Source of the DNA: Aselliscus stoliczkanus
Lineage: Eukaryota; Chordata; Mammalia; Chiroptera; Hipposideridae
Reading direction: 5' to 3'
NCBI GenBank assembly: GCA_033961575.1
Contig: CM066732.1
Span: 81,424,687-81,488,686, forward strand
DNA: 64,000 nt
Notes under the pieces: generated by a model
Told to the model about the DNA's origin: nothing
The model's input: the letters and a program-made list of their open reading frames with translations, nothing else
Database searches by the model: none
In this document: positions 35,555-47,436 of the stretch, one piece after another
How the letters are laid out: each line of letters begins with the position of its first letter
Position numbering within the stretch: position 1 is the first letter of the stretch
Program-made: the position numbers and the translations under genes

Positions 35555-36507
35555 TCTTAAGACCTGATTATAGCTCAATTCATCTGACTCAATTTATTTT
35601 GTCCTTTATGTTACATTATAATGTCTCAATTCTCCTTCATTGTAGTCTTACAGATAGGAATCATATGAATTTGGAGATATTAGGCAGTATGGGAAATGGA
35701 CCAAATTTCTTTTCTGGAATTTGGTTCCAGATACCAAACTTAGTGTGCAGCACTCATCAAAATAATTGGCCTTTTATTACTTTTAGTTGTCAATCTCAAA
35801 GTAGCTTAGTTGGAACAAATGTAAGAAAGGAGGGAAAAGGTTTGTGATCTCATCAGTTTTAATTGTTTACTGGGCCAGGAAATTTGCATTTTACAATCTC
35901 CATTGCATTTTTATTCCCTTACTGAATTTTTGTCTAAAGTATTTCATGACATTACTATAGAATTGAAATCTAAAGAAATTATCAGAGGACTATTTGTAAA
36001 AACCAATTTTGAGTGAATTGTAATACATTACCTTAAAACTTCATTTTGTTATCTGCTTGTAATGAAACTGAGTTCCTCAATTTACAGAAGTAAAATCTAG
36101 AAATATTATCCAATATGTTTAATATTCAGAATGCATACCCCAATCTAATTCAGTTGTGAATGCTAGACATTCAAATGAATAAACTGCATATACATAATCA
36201 ACAATATATCATTTCTAATTGAGTTAAATGTCAAAATGAGTTTGGCTTATTCTGCAATGTTGAGAATGTTTGTAATTTACTTTGAAATGAATTCTTTTCT
36301 ACCATGGACAGATATATGATAAACTAGATTTTGTTCAACCATATGGCATTTCTATATTTTTAGAGTTATTTAGTTAAGTTACAACAGCTTAAATTTTACA
36401 GAACACTGTGTGATACTTCTATACATTAAATTGTTTACCTTACCAATAACATACATTTTAATTGAGAGTGTTTAGTCCTGTTACATTGATTTGGGCTTCA
36501 CTTAATT
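35555..36507. other. Unique sequence
   Basis: No gene or recognisable repeat. Confidence 0.5.
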
Positions 36508-36642
36508 TATTTTCTTCCTTCACTCCTCCTCTTCCTTCCCTTCCCCCTCCTCTCCCTCTCCTTTTCCCTCTTCCTCTCCTCTCCCCTACTTTCTCATTCT
36601 TTCTCTTTCTCTCCATTCCTCTCTCCCACTCCCCTTTTTGTT
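36508..36642. repeat. Polypyrimidine tract
   Basis: About 130 bases, almost entirely C and T on the plus strand. The open frame through it is a low-complexity artefact. Confidence 0.9.
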
Positions 36643-37153
36643 TTAAAAATGTAGGGTTTTAAAACATGAAATGACTGACCACACATTGTGAGTTAGCTAA
36701 AGTTTATTACTTCAGTATTTGTTTCATAACTTTTTAGAATACAATATGTCCCTATAAATCCAGGAAAATTAGATGATTGCATAGGTCTCCTTCTTGAGAA
36801 AATATAAATGTCTGTTACTATCTACATTTTTATCACTTGCAATCATTTTCCTTACAATATTGAAGTGGGGCAAACTCATTTCTTAAGCTGTTTACAAAAT
36901 AGTTATTAGCATTATATTATAAAGAAATGATTCATTCATGTAAAAAATGTTATGAGCTTCTCTAATGTTTAAAGAATTGTGGGGAATATTGTAAAGAACT
37001 TAAAAATGAATAGGAGATAGTTCTAAATTCATGAAACTCAAATTCAGTGTTCCAGTAAGGGCTTCTGCAGTTTGAAAAAGAAATGCTAACATGGAAAAAG
37101 ACCAGCAGTGCCCATGGAAATAATTATTGAGTTAAATAAATGGGGCATAACAG

Positions 37154-37213
<60 letters not shown>

Positions 37214-38479
37214 TAGCCTAGAGAATAAAATGTACAGAATTTTTAATTTTACTGAAAATATTTCCTGAAGTAATGAATAATGTTAATCAGAAAAAAATAA
37301 TTACTCTACAAATTTTGAGATATTTTCAAAAAATACTGTGAAATTTTCTCTCAAGAATTTTTAAAGGTTTATAGCTGATAATTATGTATGATAGTTATAA
37401 ACTATTCTGTTTAAAAATATATTTGAGTAACACTGAATTGGATGCTTTGGTTGGTGTAAGAGAGATGTATAAAAGTGTCTTTTTATGACTTTAAACATTT
37501 ACAATATCATTTAAAAATATAGAAAATGAAGAAAAATACAAAATAATTTACAGTTGAGTTCCAGTAAGTATGGTGAAGAAAATTTGCCTTTCTCTCTTAT
37601 GATATAGTGAGAAGATTCCTCAGGTTTGCTCCATATCCAGGTTTGAACTCGAGCTTCATTATATTCACTTTTAGGATACAAATAGGATACTTTTGAGATT
37701 ACATGTACACACTTTCACACATAAAATATGTTAGTAATTATTTAAAAATTTAGGAAACATAAATATATAAACATAGCATCATACAATAGCAGACCATTAA
37801 ACAATACTGAAATATCTCTATGGGATCAAAATTATAGGGACGCCTATCAGTAATAGTAAAATTGGATAAACCCACACAAGATATTGAGCTTAGTCTCCAG
37901 AGTCTGACAGTGATAGTTGAAATCCTTTGACTTGGATGCCCAGCTTTCTTTCATTTTTTTCCCCCTCTTTCCCATGTGTACCTTTATCCTTTGATCATTC
38001 CTTAAATAATCATGGTTCAAGAACTCAAACCCTTTTTTACTTTTCTGTTCACTCTACACAGTGTCTATAGATAAGATATTTAAAACTGTATTTTCACCAG
38101 TGTCTTCTCTGCTGTCTGTCAGATCAATATGACCCGAGTTCTTACTAACTGTTTTAGGATGGGCTTATAGAACTAAGCCCATTTATGTGTTTAGAATGAC
38201 TGAATAATCATCTTTCCTCTCCAAACGATTTTTCTTTCTGCATTCATATCTTCATTGATTAGTACAATATAGTGGTATTCAGCCTGGTGTCTTTGGATAT
38301 ATTCATGGAACCCATGAAATAGTATGGATATCGTTTAGTTATAGGGGTTAATCAGATTTTTCAAGAAGTCCATGACCCCAAAAATGTTAAGAACAACTGT
38401 GTTATAGAAATAAACCAGAAACATGGAGATATACTAATCTATTCAATATTACTAAATCCCTATATTCTATCAAGTGTCA
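36643..38479. other. AT-rich unique sequence
   Basis: No gene. It contains the (AT)n array at 37156-37209. Confidence 0.5.
37156..37209. repeat. (AT)n microsatellite
   Basis: About 27 uninterrupted AT units, self-complementary and able to form a cruciform. Confidence 0.97.
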
Positions 38480-39268
38480 ATGTGTACAGATTAATATCTG
38501 AATCCTCTACTGTATTCTCATTGTCATAGCCTTAACTAAAACCATTGATACTTCTTATTTGAATTATTGCAAATGTCTTCTGAATAATCTCTCCAATCTG
38601 TTCTAATGATGCTGCTGAAATGCCCTTTCTAAATTGGATATTTGACTGTCATTTTTCTCCTTAAAATCCATCAATAGACTCGATTTCACTGAGAGAGTTT
38701 TAAGAATCAGATGCTCTGCAGTGTCTGAGGTTTCCTCCTTTCGTTCACGTTGTTAACGTGGAATCATTGGTATAAAGGGATTCAGGTATTTTTGGAGTAT
38801 ACATTTTTCAGGAGAGGTATGTTGGATGGGGTCTCTTCATATTATTGGTCTCTTCCTACTTCTCTAGCTCTTTTTCTTACCATTCAGATTTATGCATGTT
38901 TCATTTACTCACCTTGAACTTAGGGAAGTTATTCAAATTGACCATATTACTATATTTCACTGCTTTTCAATGTGTTGTTACCTCTGTGGATGTCCTTCCC
39001 AACATTATTTATCGACCTAACTGCTAATAGTTCTTTAAATTTCAGCTACGTTGTACTTCCTTCTCTTGTATTCAGCATTATTCAGGTGCCCACTTATGTG
39101 CTCCCAGAACATTCTATACATACTTGTACCACAGCATTTATTACGTGTTGTGATCTTGAATTAATATTCTTTGCCCTTCAGTAAACTGTAAACTGAACAG
39201 AACAGAGACCTTTTTTATCTTCAGTAATGTTAGCACTCAATAGTTTTCATTGAATGAATGAATGAATT
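38480..39268 (+). mobile_element. LINE L2 3' end (plus)
   Basis: Diverged L2 order: ctcattgtcatagccttaac, cttctgaataatctctccaa, gatgctgctgaaatgccc and tccttaaaatccatcaatag; later tctgtggatgtccttcccaa, ttctttaaatttcagctacg, tgcccacttatgtgctccca and accacagcatttattacgtg. It ends in ttagcactcaatagttttca and (TGAA)n, the typical L2 terminus. An unidentified insert or poorly aligned part lies around 38700-38870. Confidence 0.8.
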
Positions 39269-39960
39269 TTTGTTCTATCATTCATTAGTTATATGACCTT
39301 GGGTAAGCAATAACCGAAATTCACTCAGTTTTGTGTTATCTTTGTCAGTGCTATTTTTCTGATCAGTCACATTGGAATAATAATCATGTCTGCTTTAAAG
39401 AGCTATTTAAAAACAAATTAGATGACGGCAATCTATTATGAGTTGTGTCACACCATTACTTTCTAATATTGTTCTAGAATTTGCAAGTGACTTTTACTAC
39501 AAATTAGAGTATATTCAAGATAATCATTTGATATTACCACTCCTGCTTAGTCACATATTGTTATTTGGAAGGGTGATGTAGTTAAATGCTAGATGTCCCT
39601 GAAATGTACACCAAAATAAGCCCCATAGAAATATCATGCATCTCATGCATAATAGCAGGGGAAAATGGTAGCTGCTTATCTGCCCTATGATTTTCCTCCA
39701 GAGGAGCGTGTTATTTTCTCCTTTCCTTTACAGCCTTATTTCACTGTCTTGAAAAGTGTGATTAGGAACAAAACATGTTAAAGGGTTGTTAAGATTTCAG
39801 AAGCATATGTCAGAGTAGAGAGAATTATATTTGAGAAGCAACTGAAAACTGATGTTTACAATAATGCCTTTCTTAACTCTTAAATTACATACTTTAAATT
39901 CCAACACTTTGGCCTGGCTAGGAGAGCTTACAAACTGTTTCAATTACTTCTGAGTATTTT
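39269..39960. other. Unique sequence
   Basis: No gene or recognisable repeat. Confidence 0.5.
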
Positions 39961-39976
39961 AATCTCCTTAACTTTT

Positions 39977-40404
39977 TTTTTTTTAAGATTTTATTGGGGA
40001 ATTGGGGGAGGGGAACACACAAGTTGCTGTCCTTTTGTTCTTCAGTCTAGTTGTGGAGGACATTGCTTCACTGGCCCATGTTGGTATCATCATTGCGTTC
40101 TTCTTAGGTGAGGCACATTGGTTGCCGGCCTCTGGACGCCCACTCATGCTGGCCCTTGGCAGCTCATTCCAGCTGCCAGCCACTCACGCTGGCTGCTGGC
40201 CACTCACTGTAGCCTATGGGAGCCCACTGCAGCAGGGACTGCAGCTATGCCATCCCTGGCACTCACAGCCCAGCTCCAGATGGAGATGTAGTTCACCATC
40301 TTACTGTAGAGGGCAGTGTCACTGGCCCTCATATGTGGGATCCGAACCGGGGCCACTGGCTTCCCAAGCCAGCTCTTAACCAACGTGCCACTCGGCCAGC
40401 CCTG
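39977..40404 (-). mobile_element. Full-length composite SINE (minus)
   Basis: It has the same architecture as 26090-26525, reversed. On the minus strand: head agggctggccgagtggcacg, B-box-like ccggttcggatcccac, actgccctctacag, the GC-rich body with gagtggccagcagccagcgt-like units, then the C-rich tail and ccccaataaaatctt. Flanks aatctccttaactttt (39961-39976) and aatcttcctaactttt (40405-40420) match at 14 of 16 positions. Confidence 0.9.
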
Positions 40405-40420
40405 AATCTTCCTAACTTTT

Positions 40421-41004
40421 GAAAATCAGCTTCAAGAACAATGAACAAGCTTCTCTAACCTTAAGTACAGACATAACAAGAAGACAAATAAAATTAAGGA
40501 GCTGGGAGAAACAGAACATGAGATAGGTATAGGAGGAAGAATTTTGTGAGCCTTGTAAAACATTACTACTTTAACATAGGCCATGGTGGAAGTTTTGTAC
40601 ATCATGAAAATTTGCAAATACTACAAATCAGTAATTTCCCTCTCTCTTCAAAAGCTAGTCTACCAGCACCACCACTGGCAAGTGGGAAAACTGAAAGGAA
40701 TATTCTGAAGAGATAGCCATGGTTAACGCCTGACGAATCTGAATTCTAATAAACTTTGTAAGACCAATAGATACTCTTGGCTCTTTCCACCTAGAGATTT
40801 GTTTCTAGAGGCTATATGAGCTTCAAAGTTAGAAGTTGTTTGCCTAATGAATATATCCTAGCTCAATTAAAACAAAAGTAATGTTTTTATGCATATTCAT
40901 GAAAAATAAAAACTATTTTTTTCTGAAGAGGAAAGGAGAAGAAAACAAATTTGAATGATTTATCCTGACCTATGTATGGTACTGGTAATTCTTATTTTTG
41001 TAAA
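40421..41004. other. Unique sequence
   Basis: No gene recognised. Confidence 0.5.
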
Positions 41005-41275
41005 AAACTTTGTTTTTTAAGAGCAGTTTCAAGTTCACAGCAAAATTGAGCAGAAAGTACAGAGTCCCATAGATTCCCTGCCCCCACAGAGGCATAGCGT
41101 CTCCCACTATCAACATGTTTCACCACAGAGGTACATTTGTTTCAATGAAAATACTTATACATCATTATCACCCACAGTTCATAGTTTACATTAGGGTTCA
41201 TTCTTGATGGTGGATTTTCTCTGGATTTTGATATGTGTATAATGTGCATGCCCCATTATAATATACAGAATAGTT

Positions 41276-41746
41276 TCACTGTCCCCCAAATCCTCTGTGC
41301 TCTACGTATTCATCCTTACCTCCCCTCCTAACCCCTGACAACCACTTATTTTTTTTACTCTCAGTACAGTTTGCCTTTATCAGAATGTCACATATTTGGA
41401 ATTGCACAGTATGTATAGCCTTTTCAGATTGGCTGCTTTCACTTAGTAATATGCATTTATGTTTCCTCCACATTTTTTTACAGGCTGATTTCTTTTTAGT
41501 GCAGAGTAATATTCCATTGTCTGGATGTACCAATTTATTTATCCATTCATCTACATTTAGTTGTTTCCAAATTTTGGCAATTATAAATAAAGTTGCTATG
41601 AACCTATGTGTGCAGGATTTTGAGTGGACATACGTTTTCAACTCATTGCCATAAATACGTAGGCATTTAATTGTTGGTTTGCAAGGTAAGACTATGTATA
41701 GCTTTGTAAATAACAGCCAATCTATCTTCCAAAGTGGCTGTACCAT
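41276..41746 (-). pseudogene. L1 ORF2p C-terminal remnant reading on into the 3' UTR
   Basis: A 156-codon open stretch. Its first part (MVQPLWKIDWLLFTKLYIVL, then IAKIWKQLNVDEWINKLVHP) corresponds to the C-terminal segment of L1 ORF2 protein also seen at 19322-19591. The usual stop is lost, so the frame continues through 3' UTR-derived sequence. It is diverged, lacks catalytic domains and is non-functional. Confidence 0.8.
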
Positions 41747-42148
41747 TTTGCATTACCACCAGCTATGAATGAGAGTTCCTTTTGCTCCACATTCTTGCCA
41801 GCATTAGGTGTTATCAGTGTTCTGAATTTTGGGATTCTAATAGGTGTGTAGTGATAGTGATACCTCATTGCTTTAATTTGCATTACCCTAATGACACGAT
41901 ACGAAGCATTTTTTCACAGGTTTATGTGCTAGCTGTGCATGTGCATCTTCTTTGGTGAGGCATCTGGACAGATCTTTTGCCCTTTTTTAAATTAGGTTTT
42001 TCATTTTCTTATTGTTGAATTTTAAGACGTCTTTGTATATTTTGGATAGCAGTACTTTATCAAACACATCTTTTGCTAATATTTTCTCCCAGTCTGTGGC
42101 TTGCCTTCTCATCCTCTTAATCCCTTCTTATTTTCTTAATCCTCAATC

Positions 42149-42258
42149 ATTTTTTTTTTTTTTTGAGGGCAGTGTCACTGGCCCTCATATGTGGGACCCG
42201 AACCGGAGCCGCTGACTTCCCAAGCCAGCGCTTAACCACCGCGCCACTCGGCCGACCC
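42149..42258 (-). mobile_element. tRNA-derived SINE (type A) in L1
   Basis: The minus strand starts gggtcggccgagtggcgcgg, with cggttcgggtccc as B-box and a run of 17 or more A at the 3' end. Perfect 14-bp target duplication cttaatcctcaatc (42135-42148 and 42259-42272). Confidence 0.93.
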
Positions 42259-42290
42259 CTTAATCCTCAATCTTAATTTTACACTGCTTT

Positions 42291-42984
42291 CAAGGAATAT
42301 ATCTACATATATTTTCTTGTTACAAATAAAAATATCCAGAGCATAATTTGAAAACAATATTAAATACCATAGCTTTAAAAGTATTAGTTTGAACCATATG
42401 TAATGGCTCATTTCTTAGGTCAAAGAAAGTCTTGATGTTCATGAATTTAGTGCTCTAAGGCTTATACTTTTGAATTTCTTAAATAAATAAACTAAATTTT
42501 AGGTTTGGGTTAAAACATTAAAGAAGATAGTACTTTAAAGCAGAATTTCTCCTCATCATCACTATTGACATTTTTGGACTGGATGATTCTTTTTGTATTC
42601 AAGATGTTCCTGGGCTTTGCAGGAGGTTTATCTGCATTCCTGACATTTAGACATTAGAAACTCAAAGTTGTAAGGACCAAATATGTTTATAGAGATTGCC
42701 AATATCTCCTGAGGGGTAAAATCATCCCCAATTGGAAACAATTGTTCTAAAGATGACCTATTTTGATAATGACTCATTTTTAGAAACATAATCTTATCTA
42801 TCACATACTCAAGGGTATATCTAAATAGTTTCTTTGAGCTCTTTGAGCTCACAGGAGCTCTCAATTGCTGGGGATAAACAAATTAAAACACTTAGCATCT
42901 CATTATTGTCTTTAAATCAGGAGACTCAAGGAGTTGCTATACTGTTTTGATAGTTTCATTTTTTCCCCTCATAATACACATTGT
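42291..42984. other. Unique sequence
   Basis: No gene or recognisable repeat. Confidence 0.5.
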
Positions 42985-44349
42985 TTATTCTTTCAGCTTT
43001 ATTGAGGTATAATTGACAAAAAAAAATTGTAATGCATTTAAAGTGTACAACACGATGATTTTATATATGTATATATTTTGAAAGGATTCTAACCATCAAG
43101 CTAATGAAGACATCTATGACAGTATTATCAACCATAGTCACCATGTTATAAATTAGATCCTCAGAACTTATTTATCTTACAACTGAAAGTTTTTACCCTT
43201 TTACTAGCCTCTCCATTTCCTCTATCCTGACCCTGGCTACTACGATTTTATTCTTGTTTCTATGTGTTCCTTTTGTGTGTTTTTTTAAGGTTTCACGTTT
43301 ATGTGATCCCATGCACTATTTGTCTTTCTCTGATAGCTTATTTCTCTTAGCATACTAATGCCCTCCAATTTCATACATCTTATTGCAAATGGCAGGATTA
43401 CCTTCATTTTTAAGGCCAAATAACTTTCCATTGTATATATATATTTACCATACTTTATTCATTCATACACCAATTGGGTATTGTGAATAATGCTGCAATG
43501 ACCATAGGAGTACAGATATCTTTTGAGATAATGGTTTCATTTCTTTTGGATATGTATATGCAAAAGTGGATTTCTGGATCATATGGTAGTTCTATGTTAA
43601 TTTTTTGAGGAGCCTCCATACAGTTTTCCTTAGTGGCTGGACCAGCTTATATTCCCACCAACATTGTATGAGGATTTTCTTTCTGCACATCCTTTCCAGC
43701 ATTTGTTATCATGTCTTCTTGATGATAGTTGTCCTAACAGGTGTGAGGCAATATCTCATAGTGGTTTGATTTGCATTTCCTTGATTATTAGTGATGTTGA
43801 ACACTTTTTCATGTACCTATGGGCCATTTGTATGTCTTCTCTGCAAAATATGTCCTTTGCCCATATTTGAATTGCTTTCTTTTTTTGCTATTGAGTTGTA
43901 TGAGTTCATTGCATATTTTGGATATTAATCCCTTAGCAATTTGTGGTTTGCAAATATTTTCTCCCATTTCATAGGTTGCTTTTTCATTATGTTGTTGGTT
44001 TCCTTTGCTATGAAGAAGCTTTTTAGTTTGTTACAGTCCCACTTGTTTATTTTTGCTTTTGTTGTCTTTGTTTTTGTTGTCAGCTCCAAAAAATCTTTGC
44101 CAAGACCAATGTCCAGGAGGCTGCTCCCTATGTTTTATTCTGGGAATTTAATGGTTTCAGATCATATATTCAAGTCTCTAATTCACTTTGAGTTAATTTT
44201 TGTGTATAGTATAAGATAGGGGTCTAGATTTCATTCGTTTGCACGTAGATGTCTAATTTTCCCAACACTGTTTGTTGAAGAGACTGTCCTTTTCTTATTG
44301 TATATTCTTGGCTTTTTGTTATAAATTAATTGACTATGTATGGGTTTAT

Positions 44350-45645
44350 TCTGTTCTGTATATATTGACTGTATATGCATGTATTACAGGCCAATTGAGT
44401 AACCCCCCCCACACACACACACACACACACTGAAAAACTTAACTTTTCTTTCCTATAGAAATGTTAAGTATAGAAATGTTGTCTCCTCCTTAGTTTCTTT
44501 AACCCCCTGCTTCATGATTGTTTGTAAATCAGTTTCTTAATAATAAACAATAGATTGTCTTTAATCTGAACCATAGAAATCTCCTACCCCTGCTTCAGAT
44601 AACTACTTAAAAGCCTATGACTTCCCAATATCCCCCAAAGCATTCCAGACCTAAGTCTTGGACAATTCCATCCCAGAGACTAAATAAGTTTTAACATTTC
44701 CCCAGGCCAGTATACTTGTTAATTGTAATCACTGAAACCTAATGTTCCTTCCAACCCATTCTGGGCCCAGCCTCCAGACAATTCATACCACCTGAGTGAC
44801 AGGGTTGAATGGCTGCAGGCTTCCTAAGAACTAACACATTTATTAATTAAAATCTATTTTTTTCCTCATTCAGGGGCCTTGGGGATACAGATGATACCCC
44901 AACAAGATTGCCAGTCACAACCAAAGAAGCCAACATGGACTTCCAGGTGGACTTGAGACCCCTTTCTCTCATTTGAGATCAGACTGGGTGAGAGTTTCAT
45001 GAATCCCCCAAATAGTCAGGGACAACTCTATGCCCCTGCCCAGCAGGAAGAAGATACAGAAGAAAAGACCTCCTGCCCCTCAATTTCCCATAGAGATTTT
45101 ATGGGGATCACATCTCTCAAGGGGAAAACAAGGCAGGCAGTTAGAGGCAGGCATTGGGTCTCTGCATTCCTGCAAGTCCCGTAGAATGTGACCACCCAGG
45201 TGACCTTCCCATTCCACCCCAAACTTCCCCCTTTTCGTTGAGATTACCTACCCCTGCGGGGAAACAAATGGGTACAAAATACCCAATTAAATCAAACCAG
45301 TCACTCACACCTGCACAGATGAGGTAATAACTTCTTGTCAATCACAGATGTAGAGGGACAGACCATTCTAGAGGAATAGGGAAAAAAACTCCAAGTCCTG
45401 AGCAGTCAGCCCTTTTTTCATAAGCCTTTTGAGCTTCTTCCTTTGCTCCACCCACTCCAAACTCTCTTCTAATAATGGGTCCTTGAACCATTCTCTACTG
45501 CCTCGTCCCACTTCTAATTCTTTGGAGTGTATTATCTCTTCTAATAAACTACTTTTGCACTACTTTGCCCAGGAATCTCATTCAAATCTTTGATTGAGAT
45601 GCCAAGAACCCGGACATGAAGGGCCCATTCTCCGGCAACACATGG
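44350..45645 (+). mobile_element. Endogenous retrovirus remnant (ERV1-like): env 3' part and 3' LTR
   Basis: The flanking L1 sequence breaks near 44350 and resumes near 45645 (gggctttccattctgttcca). The right part resembles the env-end and leader-to-LTR segment of gammaretrovirus-like ERVs (caactctatgcccctgccca, gcaggaagaagatacagaag). LTR-like sequence follows, with a cluster ctaataaactacttttgcac near 45539 and an end resembling ccggcaaca near 45633-45641. The left part (44350-44880) is not identified. There is no open reading frame of retroviral length, gag and pol are not recognised, and LTR start and target duplication are unconfirmed. Confidence 0.6.
44403..44430. repeat. C run followed by (AC)n
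   Basis: Short low-complexity stretch (cccccccc then acac...) near the left end of the retroviral insertion. Confidence 0.9.
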
Positions 45646-46093
45646 GCTTTCCATTCTGTTCCACTGATTTATATGTCTGATTTTATGCCAATATCAGCTG
45701 ATTTGATTACTACAGTTTTGTACTATAGTTTGACATCAGAGAGTGTGATGCCTCTAAGTTTGCTCTCCTTACTCAAATTTGCTTTGGCTATATGAGGTCT
45801 TCTGTGGTTCCATACAAATTGTAGTTTTTCTTTTTTTTTTAAACATGACTTAAGAATTTTAATAGGAATTACATTGAATCATAGATTGTTTTGGGTAGTG
45901 TGGACATTTTAACAATATTAATTCATCCAATATATGAACATGAAATATCTTTTCATTTATTTGTGTTTTCTTCAATTTCTTCCATCAATGTTTTATGCAT
46001 TCATGTGTTAAATTTACTCCTGGGCAGTGTATTTTTTTCATGTGTACAGATCTTTTACCTCCTTGGTTAAATGTATTCCTGGGTAGTGTATTT

Positions 46094-46094
46094 T

Positions 46095-46160
<66 letters not shown>

Positions 46161-46162
46161 TT

Positions 46163-46233
<71 letters not shown>

Positions 46234-46245
46234 CTTTCTTCTTTT
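46094..46245. repeat. (TTTC)n microsatellite, about 150 bp
   Basis: Nearly pure TTTC repeats with few interruptions, inside L1 ORF2 sequence. The open frames on both strands encode only Lys/Glu/Arg or Phe/Leu/Ser repeats and are artefacts. Confidence 0.97.
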
Positions 46246-46331
46246 CATTTTAATGCTATTGTAAATGGGATTGTCTTCTTGATTTCTTTTTCCAATACTT
46301 TGTTTTTAGAGTATAGTAACACAACTGATTT

Positions 46332-46366
46332 AAAAAAAAAAAACAACAAGGATTCTTTCTTTCTTT

Positions 46367-46426
<60 letters not shown>

Positions 46427-46920
46427 TCAAGATTTTATTGGGGAATTGGGGGAGAAGAACAGTGATGGAGAATTGGGGAAGGGGACCAGCCAAGTTGTTG
46501 TTCTTCAGTCTTCATTGTGAAGGGCGCCAGTCACCATCTGGCTTCCTGTAGGCAGCTCGTGGCCTCTAAGCTCAAGATGCTATGTTCAATCTTAGTTGCT
46601 GGTGGGCATAGCCACCATCCCATGTGGAAGTTGAACCTGGCAGCCTTGTTAAGAGGGTATGCTCTATCCAGAGTCATCCAGGCAGCAGCTCAGCTCAAGG
46701 CACTGAGTTCAGTCTTAGTTGTGGGTGGGCGTAGCCCACCATTGAGCAGGCAATCTTGTTGTTACACCACTGAGCTATACTGCCACCTGTTAGCAGCTCA
46801 GTGACAGCTCAGCTCAGGAGCAGCATTCACTGGCCCATGTGGGAATCGAACTGGTGGCCCTGTGGCTAAGAGCTCATACTCTAAGCCAACTCTTAACCAA
46901 CTGAACCACTCAGCCAACCC
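46332..46920 (-). mobile_element. Long composite SINE (type B-like head, multi-part body) with GAAA-expanded tail
   Basis: The minus strand begins ggggttggctgagtggttca, with ggttaagagttggctta, B-box-like ccagttcgattcccac and gagctgctaacaggtggcag. It then contains a second tRNA-like piece (tatagctcagtggtgtaac) and a further caggttcaacttccac segment, then the shared body ccagatggtgactggcgccc, C-rich runs and ccccaataaaatctt. The 3' tail (46332-46428 on the plus strand) has become (TTTC)n flanked by a T/A run. A perfect 12-bp target duplication, cacaactgattt, lies at 46320-46331 and 46921-46932. Confidence 0.9.
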
Positions 46921-47283
46921 CACAACTGATTTTTGTATATTGATACTGTAACCTGCTAATTGACTGAAATCATTTATTCTAAAAGATTCTTGGTGGAGTT
47001 TAGGGTTTTTACTATATAATAGTATCATCTGCAAACAGAGTGTTTTAGTTCTTGCTTTCTTTGTGGATGTCTTTTATTCTTTTTCTTGCTTAATTGTTCT
47101 GACTAGGACTTACAGAACTACATTGAAAAACAGTGGTGAGAGTGAACTTTGTCTTATTTCTTATCTCAAAGGAAAAGCTTTCAGCTTTTCACCATGAGTA
47201 TTATATTTGTTGTGTGCTGGTCGTATATAGCCTTTACCATGTTGAGGTCATTTTTTCTCTTCCTAATTTGTTTAGCATTTTTT

Positions 47284-47355
47284 TTTTTTTTGAGGGCAGT
47301 GTCACTGGCCCTCATATGTGGGACCGAACCAGGGCTGCTGGCTTCCCAAGCCAGT
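47284..47355 (-). mobile_element. 5'-truncated type A SINE
   Basis: Only the 3' part from ctggcttgggaagccagcag onward remains on the minus strand, ending actgccctc plus an A run. The A-box part is absent. Duplication gtttagcatttttt at 47270-47283 and 47356-47369. Confidence 0.9.
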
Positions 47356-47436
47356 GTTTAGCATTTTTTATAATGAAAATATATTTAATTTTTTCAAATG
47401 CTTTTTCTGCATCTATTGAGATGATCGTAAGATTTT

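Larger units (their letters stand above)
41005..42290 (-). mobile_element. Older L1 3' end (minus)
   Basis: An older L1 3' UTR (ctgcccccacagaggcatag, ctcccactatcaacatgttt, ttcattcttgatggtggatt) followed by ORF2 C-terminal sequence (cagagtaatattccattgtc, aatttatttatccattcat, ggtgttatcagtgttctg). A type A SINE interrupts it at 42149-42258. Confidence 0.8.
42985..47436 (-). mobile_element. L1 (minus) carrying nested insertions
   Basis: The 3' UTR starts near 42985 (tttattgaggtataattgac, gtgtacaacacgatgatttt). ORF2 C-terminus to reverse transcriptase then follows in pieces: about 43300-44350, 45642-46319, 46933-47283 and 47370-47436. The gaps are filled by a retroviral remnant, a composite SINE and a truncated SINE. 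On the minus strand, 47024-47035 encodes an intact FADD catalytic box, but the surrounding frame is broken. Confidence 0.85.

Noticed and set aside
45985..46264. Open frames encoding Lys/Glu/Arg or Phe/Leu/Ser repeats
   Set aside because: They are translations of the (TTTC)n array, not proteins.
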